Assembly (NCBI GenBank): GCA_020344295.1 | Contig: CP070819.1 | Location: 968,937-974,192 of the forward strand | Reading direction: 5' to 3' | Source of the DNA: Dehalococcoidia bacterium | GTDB lineage: Bacteria > Chloroflexota > Dehalococcoidia > SZUA-161 | Length of the DNA stretch: 5,256 nucleotides | Shown: piece after piece, positions 1-5,256 of the stretch | Layout: every line of letters starts with the position of its first letter | Position numbering within the stretch: the first letter of the stretch is position 1 | Position numbers and translations under genes: made by a program | The notes under the pieces: generated by a model | What the model was told of the DNA's origin: nothing | Seen by the model: the letters and a program-made list of their open reading frames with translations, nothing else | Databases searched by the model: none

Positions 1-309
1 ACCGGTCCGTGCCAGTTCCGACGTGAGGTTCAGGCCGCTCTGCCCGCCAAGATTGGGGAGTATGGCATCCGGTTTTTCGTTTTCAATGATTTCGGTCATG
101 GTTTGAAGGTTGAGCGGTTCGATATAGGTGACATCGGCCATCCCCGGATCGGTCATGATAGTGGCGGGATTGGAATTGACCAGTACCGAGGTAACACCCT
201 CCTCCCTGAGGGCGCGGCAGGCCTGGGTGCCAGAATAGTCGAACTCCGCCGCTTGCCCGATCACTATCGGGCCCGAGCCGATAACAAGAACTTTCTCTAC
301 CTTCGGCAT
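1..309 (-). CDS. carB: Second carbamoyl-phosphate synthase large subunit, N-terminal part (cut by window edge)
   Basis: The frame read from the ATG at 309 stays open to base 1 and gives 103 residues starting [20 protein letters not shown]. This is the start of the first (carboxyphosphate) half of CarB, which phosphorylates bicarbonate with ATP. Visible family signatures are the GSGP-x-x-IGQA loop (residues 11-20), [10 protein letters not shown] (22-31), [24 protein letters not shown] (44-67, entirely conserved) and [11 protein letters not shown] (84-94). A20 aligns with the tunnel-lining A23 of the E. coli enzyme. By hand alignment it matches the complete upstream CarB (4630-1430) at about 82 of 103 positions and lacks three residues after MPK, so it is a distinct gene. 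Its start overlaps the end of carA by 13 nt, the normal carA-carB arrangement, which suggests translational coupling. No frameshift or stop is seen. Whether it is full length (about 1070 aa), a half-length split CarB or a remnant cannot be told. Family assignment is very sure. Confidence 0.95.
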   Translation of the reverse strand, partial: MPKVEKVLVIGSGPIVIGQAAEFDYSGTQACRALREEGVTSVLVNSNPATIMTDPGMADVTYIEPLNLQTMTEIIENEKPDAILPNLGGQSGLNLTSELARTG

Positions 310-1397
310 GCCTCTCCCATCATCTCTACGAATTGTTGGAATAGGTAAACGTTGTCCTGGGGGCCGGGGGAGGCCTCGGGGTGGTACTGAATGGCGAAAA
401 TCGGCAGCTCACGGTGCCTGAGGCCTTCCACCGTGCCGTCGTTGAGGTTGATGTGGCTTACCCCAAGCCCTCTTTTCAGGGTATCAGCGTCGACAGCATA
501 GCCGTGGTTCTGCGCAGTTATGTAAACCCGCCCTGTCTCCAGTTCACGGACCGGGTGGTTGGCGCCGCGGTGCCCGAACTTGAGCTTGAAGGTCTCGGCG
601 CCGAAGGCGCGCCCCAGAAGCTGGAGCCCGAGGCATATCCCCATAATAGGCTTCTTCCCGACAAGCTTCTGCACAGTCTTAACCATGTAGTCCAGCAGGG
701 CCGGATCGCCGGGCCCCGGAGAGAGGAGTATGCCATCGGGATTGAGAGCAAGTATATCCTCTACGGACATGGTGGAGGGCACGGCGGTGACCCGGCAGTC
801 CATCTCCCTTAATATGCGCAAGATGTTGTATTTAAGGCCACAATCGACAACCACTACGTGATGTCCGCTTGTTTTAGCCTCAGACGACTGTTCCCATTCA
901 TATGAGGCCTCGGTGCTCACTCCTTTAACGAAATCGACGTCACCATAATAAGGAAGGCTCTTCAGTTGTTTCAATGCTTCTTCGGGGGAAGTATCTGTGG
1001 TGATCACGCCCATCATTACGCCAGCCAGACGCAGCCGCCGTGTGAGCGCGCGGGTATCCACACCGCCGATCCCCGGTATATCCGCTTCCGCAAGATACTC
1101 TGCCAAAGTGCTGGTGCTCTGCCAGTGGCTGGGAGTGGGGCAGTCCTCACGAACAACGAAACCGCTCACCTGTATGCGCTTCGATTCGATATCGACGGGA
1201 TTGATGCCGTAGTTACCGATGAGGGGATAGGTGAGGGCCACTATCTGTCCGGCATAGGAGGGATCGGTCAGCACTTCCTGATAGCCGGTCATGCTGGTGT
1301 TGAACACCACCTCACCGTAGCTCTGGACATCGGCGCCGAAGGAATGACCCTCGTAGACAGACCCATCTTCCAGTATTAGTATAGCCTTCTTGGGCAC
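297..1397 (-). CDS. carA: Carbamoyl-phosphate synthase small subunit (glutamine amidotransferase)
   Basis: CarA hydrolyses glutamine and passes ammonia to CarB for carbamoyl phosphate, the shared precursor of pyrimidines and arginine, in the cytosol. The 366 residues fit the family (about 360-380). The N-terminal CPSase small-chain domain (about 1-170) carries [13 protein letters not shown] (10-22), [21 protein letters not shown] (28-48) and [13 protein letters not shown] (111-123). A class I amidotransferase domain follows (about 180-360): [10 protein letters not shown] (185-194), LLSPGPGDP (224-232), the nucleophile elbow [10 protein letters not shown] with Cys255, GHRGANHPV (275-283), [11 protein letters not shown] (293-303), and YHPEASPGP (338-346) giving His339 and Glu341. 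The Cys-His-Glu triad is complete. The start is GTG (1397-1395): it has a strong GGGGGTGA ribosome site 6 nt upstream, gives the typical [12 protein letters not shown] opening, and the next Met is residue 36. It lies 32 nt after carB and overlaps the second carB by 13 nt. It is the only carA visible and could serve both large subunits. Confidence 0.98.
   Translation of the reverse strand: MPKKAILILEDGSVYEGHSFGADVQSYGEVVFNTSMTGYQEVLTDPSYAGQIVALTYPLIGNYGINPVDIESKRIQVSGFVVREDCPTPSHWQSTSTLAEYLAEADIPGIGGVDTRALTRRLRLAGVMMGVITTDTSPEEALKQLKSLPYYGDVDFVKGVSTEASYEWEQSSEAKTSGHHVVVVDCGLKYNILRILREMDCRVTAVPSTMSVEDILALNPDGILLSPGPGDPALLDYMVKTVQKLVGKKPIMGICLGLQLLGRAFGAETFKLKFGHRGANHPVRELETGRVYITAQNHGYAVDADTLKRGLGVSHINLNDGTVEGLRHRELPIFAIQYHPEASPGPQDNVYLFQQFVEMMGEACRR
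311..318 (-). promoter_or_regulatory. Ribosome binding site of the second carB, inside the carA end
   Basis: The coding-strand sequence GGGAGAGG lies within the last codons of carA (around Gly361-Glu362-Ala363), and GGGAG is 4 nt before the ATG at 309. It lies within carA codons and the start overlaps the carA stop region, so initiation is probably helped by ribosomes finishing carA. The spacing is a little short but workable. Confidence 0.65.
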
Positions 1398-1400
1398 TGC

Positions 1401-1408
1401 TCACCCCC
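1401..1408 (-). promoter_or_regulatory. Ribosome binding site that decides the GTG start of carA
   Basis: On the coding strand GGGGGTGA lies just before the GTG at 1397, with 6 nt between the GGGGG run and the start codon. It matches the anti-Shine-Dalgarno well. It supports GTG as the true start, since no ATG occurs in frame until codon 36. It sits in the 32-nt gap after the carB stop (1432-1430), which holds no visible terminator. Confidence 0.8.
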
Positions 1409-1429
1409 GGCCCAGATCACACGCTGGCT

Positions 1430-4400
1430 CTATGAGATATCGGTGTGGTATTCCTGAAGACTCTTTACCTTGCCGTGCCCCTTGCGGTAGGCGGCGATTC
1501 CTTTAGCCGCAGCAACCGCTGCCGTGGTGGTAGTTATATAAGGCACCTTGTATTTGATCGCTGCTTTGCGGATATAGGAGTCATCTTCGGCACTCAGCTT
1601 GCCGCTGGGGGTATTGACTACAAGCTGGATCTCGCCATTCTTAATAGCATCTACAATGTTGGGGCGCCCCTCGTGCTGCTTCAGAATCAACTCGGACTCT
1701 ATGCCGTTCTCGGCCAGAAACTGCCTGGTTCCCACCGTAGATTTAAGGGCAAATCCCAGCTCTGAGAAACGCCGGGCCACCTCCAGGGCACGGACCCTGT
1801 CAGGTTCCGATACCGTGCTGATCACTGTGCCCTCCACCGGCAGGCGGTGCTTGGCCGCCTCCTCAGCTTTATAGAATGCCAGACCCGTGTTATCGGCCAT
1901 GCCCAGCACCTCCCCCGTGGATCGCATCTCGGGGCCCAGTACCGGGTCTACCTCCGGGAACATGTCAAAGGGGAAGACAGACTCCTTGACGCCGAAATGC
2001 GGTATCGGCCGGCGCTGCAGGTTAAGCTCGCTCAGCTTCTTACCCAGCATCACCTGGGTGGCTATACGCGCCAGGGGGATGTTGCAGACCTTACTCACAA
2101 GCGGCACGGTTCGGCTCGCCCTCGGATTGGCTTCGAGAACGTACACCCTGTCCTCGTAGATAGCATACTGGATGTTCATCAGCCCTACAACATTGAGCGC
2201 TACCGCCATCTTCTTGGTGTATTCCTCGATGGTGTCTATGTGATTCTGGGCAATACTGACCGGGGGGATCACACAGGCGGAGTCGCCCGAATGAATGCCG
2301 GCGAGTTCGATGTGCTCCATGACCGCCGGCACAAACGCATCTGTACCGTCCGCAATGGCATCGGCCTCGGCCTCTATCGCATCGGCCAGGAAATCGTCGA
2401 TTAGAATCGGGCGCTCTGGAGATACGCCCACCGCCGCCTTGACATATTCCCGCAGCATATCATCATCATGGACAATCTCCATTGCACGGCCGCCGAGCAC
2501 ATAGGAAGGACGCACTATCAGTGGGTAGCCGATCTCCCGGGCGATGGCGAGTGCCTCCTCTATATTGCTGGCCATGCCCGATTCCGGTACAGGGATATCC
2601 AGCTCCCTCATAATCTTGCGGAACCGGTCGCGGTCTTCAGCGAGGTCGATGGTATCCGGGCTTGTGCCCAGAATCCTGACACCAGCTGCCTCAAGCTCGG
2701 CCGCGATATTAAGGGGGGTCTGCCCTCCGAACTGGCAGATAACTCCTTCCGGTTTCTCCTTCTCATATATGGCAAGGACATCCTCGACAGTCAGCGGCTC
2801 GAAGTACAGCTTGTTCGAGGTATCGTAGTCGGTGGAGACGGTCTCGGGGTTGCAGTTGACCATGATGGACTCAATACCCTCGTCGCGCAGGGCAAAGGCA
2901 GCATGTACGCAGCAGTAGTCGAACTCGATACCCTGGCCGATACGGTTGGGGCCGCCTCCGAGAACCATTACCTTCCGCGCCTGGCTGATCCCTACCTTAT
3001 CCGGTGCGTTGTAGGTTGAGAAGTAGTAGGTGGCATTCTCCACGCCACTGACGGGTACAGGCTCCCATCCTTCGACAACACCCAGCGCAGTGCGCTTCGC
3101 GCGAATCTCGCTTTCAGGCACCCCCAGAATCTGAGAAAGATATTTATCGGCAAAGCCGTCCTTTTTCGCCTGAACAAGGAGCTCGTCCGGCGGCATCAAG
3201 CCTTTGTACTTCAGCAGATTCTCCTCCAGCTCAACCAGCTCCTTCATCTGCTCGATAAACCAGGGCTTGATGTAAGTACGCCGATAGAGTTCCCCGATGT
3301 CCGCTCCCTTGCGCAGCGCCTCGTACATTACGAACTGGCGCTCACTGGTCGGCTCCGCTAGCATGCTCATCAGCTCCGCTAGCGGTTTACTATGAAAGTC
3401 TTTGGCAAAGCCCAGGCCGTAACGGCCGTTTTCCAGCGACCTGATAGACTTCTGGAACGCCTCCTTATATGTCTTGCCGATGCTCATCACCTCGCCGACA
3501 GCGCGCATCTGGGTGCCCAGCCTGTCCTCGGCATCCTTGAACTTCTCAAAGGCCCAGCGGGCGAACTTAACGACCACATAGTCGCCGGAAGGCGTGTACT
3601 TCTCCAGCGTCCCCTCTCGCCAGTAGGGTATCTCATCCATTGTCAGGCCACCGGCAAGCATCGAGGACACCATCGCAATCGGGAATCCCGTTGCCTTCGA
3701 CGCCAGTGCGGACGACCTCGAAGTACGGGGGTTGATCTCGATCACCACCACCCGTCCGGTCACAGGATCATGGGCGAACTGGATATTGGTGCCGCCGATA
3801 ACCTCGATAGCATCGACGATATCATAGGAGTACTTTTGGAGCCGCTCTTGCAGCTCCGGGTCGATGGTCAGCATCGGTGCCGTACAGTAGGAATCCCCAG
3901 TATGCACCCCCATGGCGTCAACGTTCTCGATGAAACATACCGTGATCTTCTGGCTCTTGGCATCGCGCACGACCTCCAGCTCCAGTTCCTCCCACCCAAG
4001 GACAGATTCCTCCACCAGCACCTGTCCCACCAGACTGGCGGACAGGCCTCGACTGCCCACTATACGCAGTTCCTCCACATTGTATACGAGCCCACCCCCG
4101 GTACCGCCCATGGTATAGGCGGGACGGAGCACGACCGGGTAGCCAAGCCTCTCGGCGATTACCTCCATCTCCTCCACAGAACAGGCGGTCTCGCTTTTCG
4201 GCATCTCCAGTCCAATGCTGCTCATGGTATCCTTGAATACCTGACGATCCTCGCCGCGCTCAATGGCGTCTATATTTACCCCGATCACCTTTACGCCGTA
4301 TTTATCGAGCACGCCTGCCCTGGCCAGCTCTGAGGAGAGATTCAGCCCTGATTGCCCTCCGAGGTTTGGGAGCAAAGCATCAGGTCTTTCCTTATCAACG

Positions 4401-4630
4401 ATCTTGGTCATGGTCTCCAGATTAAGGGGCTCGATGTAGGTCACGTCCGCCATGCCGGGATCGGTCATGATCGTGGCTGGATTTGAGTTCACGAGCACGA
4501 TTTCATACCCCAGCTTTCGCAGCGCCTTGCACGCCTGCGTGCCCGAATAATCGAACTCGCAGGCCTGGCCAATGATGATGGGCCCGGAACCGATGATCAT
4601 CACCTTTTTGATGTCACTGCGCTTGGGCAT
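1430..4630 (-). CDS. carB: Carbamoyl-phosphate synthase large subunit, complete
   Basis: It makes carbamoyl phosphate from bicarbonate, CarA-derived ammonia and two ATP. The 1066 aa are near the family norm (E. coli about 1073). Parts in order: first ATP-grasp half (1-about 400), oligomerisation region (about 400-548), second ATP-grasp half (about 549-925), and MGS-like allosteric domain (about 930-1066). Against recalled E. coli numbering, the first site keeps R129, R169, MGGTGGG (174-180), E215, N236, Q284, E298 and N300. The second keeps R667, R707, E753, Q821, E833 and N835. Tunnel residues A23, A308 and G567 are present. So are the ornithine-site residues E775, D783, E883 and T1033, and effector-site T965, T968, K984 and N1006; the E. 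coli S948 and T1017 positions are T939 and P1008. Regulation by ornithine and nucleotides is therefore plausible but inferred. Oddity: the linker at 512-541 lacks the usual VDTCAAEF-like motif. The ATG follows GGAAGGGG at 6 nt. It sits 47 nt after pyrC and before, not after, carA, and a second carB lies beyond carA. Confidence 0.98.
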   Translation of the reverse strand: MPKRSDIKKVMIIGSGPIIIGQACEFDYSGTQACKALRKLGYEIVLVNSNPATIMTDPGMADVTYIEPLNLETMTKIVDKERPDALLPNLGGQSGLNLSSELARAGVLDKYGVKVIGVNIDAIERGEDRQVFKDTMSSIGLEMPKSETACSVEEMEVIAERLGYPVVLRPAYTMGGTGGGLVYNVEELRIVGSRGLSASLVGQVLVEESVLGWEELELEVVRDAKSQKITVCFIENVDAMGVHTGDSYCTAPMLTIDPELQERLQKYSYDIVDAIEVIGGTNIQFAHDPVTGRVVVIEINPRTSRSSALASKATGFPIAMVSSMLAGGLTMDEIPYWREGTLEKYTPSGDYVVVKFARWAFEKFKDAEDRLGTQMRAVGEVMSIGKTYKEAFQKSIRSLENGRYGLGFAKDFHSKPLAELMSMLAEPTSERQFVMYEALRKGADIGELYRRTYIKPWFIEQMKELVELEENLLKYKGLMPPDELLVQAKKDGFADKYLSQILGVPESEIRAKRTALGVVEGWEPVPVSGVENATYYFSTYNAPDKVGISQARKVMVLGGGPNRIGQGIEFDYCCVHAAFALRDEGIESIMVNCNPETVSTDYDTSNKLYFEPLTVEDVLAIYEKEKPEGVICQFGGQTPLNIAAELEAAGVRILGTSPDTIDLAEDRDRFRKIMRELDIPVPESGMASNIEEALAIAREIGYPLIVRPSYVLGGRAMEIVHDDDMLREYVKAAVGVSPERPILIDDFLADAIEAEADAIADGTDAFVPAVMEHIELAGIHSGDSACVIPPVSIAQNHIDTIEEYTKKMAVALNVVGLMNIQYAIYEDRVYVLEANPRASRTVPLVSKVCNIPLARIATQVMLGKKLSELNLQRRPIPHFGVKESVFPFDMFPEVDPVLGPEMRSTGEVLGMADNTGLAFYKAEEAAKHRLPVEGTVISTVSEPDRVRALEVARRFSELGFALKSTVGTRQFLAENGIESELILKQHEGRPNIVDAIKNGEIQLVVNTPSGKLSAEDDSYIRKAAIKYKVPYITTTTAAVAAAKGIAAYRKGHGKVKSLQEYHTDIS

Positions 4631-4636
4631 ATATAT

Positions 4637-4644
4637 CCCCTTCC
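4637..4644 (-). promoter_or_regulatory. Ribosome binding site of the complete carB
   Basis: On the coding strand GGAAGGGG is followed by ATATAT and then the ATG at 4630. The 6-nt spacing from GGGG and the purine run fit a Shine-Dalgarno site and confirm the carB start. The surrounding 47-nt pyrC-carB gap (4677-4631) is AT-rich near the start codon and shows no convincing hairpin plus T-run, so read-through from pyrC is likely. Confidence 0.8.
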
Positions 4645-4677
4645 TTATATATTTGCCAGATCATAATTACTCTCGAG

Positions 4678-5256
4678 CTATCTCACGTTCCCCGTTGAGA
4701 AGACATACGGGCTACGACTATGAATAACCACTCCAGCAACAATAGTCAGCACAACCCTACCCCTGAGAACTTGTCCGACAAGAGGAGTATTCTTACCTTT
4801 CGAGGTGAATTCGTCAGGATTCACCAGCCACTCCTTCAAAGGATCGAAGACCGTTACATCAGCCAGTACCCCGGGCTTCAAGGTGCCCAGATCAGGCCGT
4901 TTCAGGAAGGAAGCCGGCTCATATGTGAGCTTCGATATCAGCATTATCAAATCGATCTTGCCTCCATGCACCAGCCCCATCAGGTTACCCAGCGCCGTCT
5001 CGAATCCGCTGATGCCGAAAGCAGCACGGTTGAAATCACACACCTTGTCTTCGGCGGCGTGGGGAGCGTGGTCTGTGGCGACCGCGTCTATTACGCCTTC
5101 CATCAAGCCAAGTGCCAGCGCCTCAGTATCTGCCGTAGTCCTGAGCGGCGGATTGACCTTGCCATATGTGTTATAGCCGACAACCGTCTCCTCTGTCAGA
5201 GTTAGATGGTGAGGTGTCACTTCGGCGGTGATATGAACACCATCATCCTTCGCTCT
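4678..5256 (-). CDS. pyrC: Dihydroorotase, class I, C-terminal part (cut by window edge)
   Basis: This is the third step of UMP synthesis: reversible ring closure of N-carbamoyl-L-aspartate to L-dihydroorotate, a metal-dependent cytosolic amidohydrolase. The frame is open from base 5256 to a TAG at 4680-4678, giving 192 residues. Class I enzymes run to about 425 aa, so roughly the first 230 are outside. Fragment residues 1-23 read as the TAEVTPHH segment, with a conserved His pair at 16-17. KVNPPLR (33-39) is a substrate-loop signature. ATDHAPH (60-66) holds the catalytic/metal Asp and conserved His residues. FGISGFETALG (80-90) and the closing GTLKPGVLADVTVFDP (124-139) are typical of class I. 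The GTG at 5220 is the internal Val of EVTPHH, not a start. No break is seen. pyrC precedes carB by 47 nt on the same strand, as expected for a pyr operon. The N-terminal HxH metal motif is not visible. Confidence 0.97.
   Translation of the reverse strand, partial: RAKDDGVHITAEVTPHHLTLTEETVVGYNTYGKVNPPLRTTADTEALALGLMEGVIDAVATDHAPHAAEDKVCDFNRAAFGISGFETALGNLMGLVHGGKIDLIMLISKLTYEPASFLKRPDLGTLKPGVLADVTVFDPLKEWLVNPDEFTSKGKNTPLVGQVLRGRVVLTIVAGVVIHSRSPYVFSTGNVR

Noticed and set aside
103..348. 81-codon plus-strand frame at the carA/second carB junction
   Set aside because: It is antisense to the conserved CarB N-terminus and the carA end; no domain is recognisable.
518..751. 77-codon minus-strand frame inside carA
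   Set aside because: It is out of frame with carA across its catalytic core (the GICLG region), rich in Ser/Arg/Pro, with no family resemblance; it is a frame shadow.
3392..4333. A 313-codon open frame on the plus strand inside carB, plus other plus-strand frames such as 381-812, 1847-2404, 2468-3019 and 4720-5205
   Set aside because: They lie antisense to strongly conserved, motif-rich carB, carA or pyrC sequence. Their translations look like low-complexity, His/Arg/Gly-rich shadow peptides with no recognisable domain. Long antisense frames are expected in GC-rich conserved genes.
2200..4630. Similarity between the two halves of carB as a separate tandem repeat
   Set aside because: GSGPIIIGQACEFDYSG (14-30) resembles GGGPNRIGQGIEFDYCC (558-574). 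This is the ancient internal duplication common to all CarB proteins, not a new repeat.
4631..4677. Possible attenuator, terminator or promoter in the pyrC-carB gap
   Set aside because: The 47-nt gap is AT-rich near the start codon but shows no convincing stem followed by a T-run, and no clear -35/-10 pair at proper spacing. It is explained by the ribosome site and ordinary spacer.
5218..5220. GTG at 5220 as the start of a short dihydroorotase
   Set aside because: The frame continues upstream to the window edge and encodes the conserved lead-in AEVTPHH, so this GTG is an internal Val codon and the gene is cut by the window.

Overview
The window is an ordinary-looking stretch of bacterial chromosome that holds part of a pyrimidine/arginine biosynthesis operon. 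Everything is coded on the minus strand. Read in the direction of transcription (high to low coordinates), the order is: the C-terminal part of a class I dihydroorotase (pyrC, 5256-4678, cut by the window edge), a complete carbamoyl-phosphate synthase large subunit (carB, 4630-1430, 1066 aa), a complete small subunit (carA, 1397-297, 366 aa, GTG start), and the first 103 codons of a second, different carB (309-1, cut by the other edge). Gaps are 47 nt and 32 nt, and the last junction is a 13-nt overlap, so the four genes probably form one transcript. No stretch over 300 bases lacks a gene, and I see no tRNA, rRNA, mobile element, CRISPR array, clear terminator or promoter.

The genes work together. 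CarA releases ammonia from glutamine. CarB turns bicarbonate, that ammonia and two ATP into carbamoyl phosphate. PyrC closes carbamoyl aspartate to dihydroorotate two steps later in UMP synthesis. The complete CarB keeps its catalytic, tunnel, ornithine-site and most nucleotide-effector residues by alignment with my recollection of the E. coli enzyme. It therefore looks like a functional, allosterically regulated synthase that could serve both pyrimidine and arginine synthesis.

The one clearly unusual thing is the arrangement carB-carA-carB: carA is flanked by two large-subunit genes. Over the 103 residues visible, the two CarB proteins are about 80% identical by hand alignment, but their DNA differs heavily at synonymous sites. 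This argues against an assembly duplication and for an old paralogue or an acquired copy. A second oddity is that the linker before the second ATP-grasp half of the complete CarB lacks the usual VDTCAAEF-like motif. I do not see a wholly new biological system here.

Organism: a bacterium of moderate GC (about mid-50s percent by eye). The proteins resemble those of anaerobic lineages such as Dehalococcoidia (Chloroflexota) or Peptococcaceae-type Firmicutes. This is an impression from protein flavour, not a demonstrated placement.
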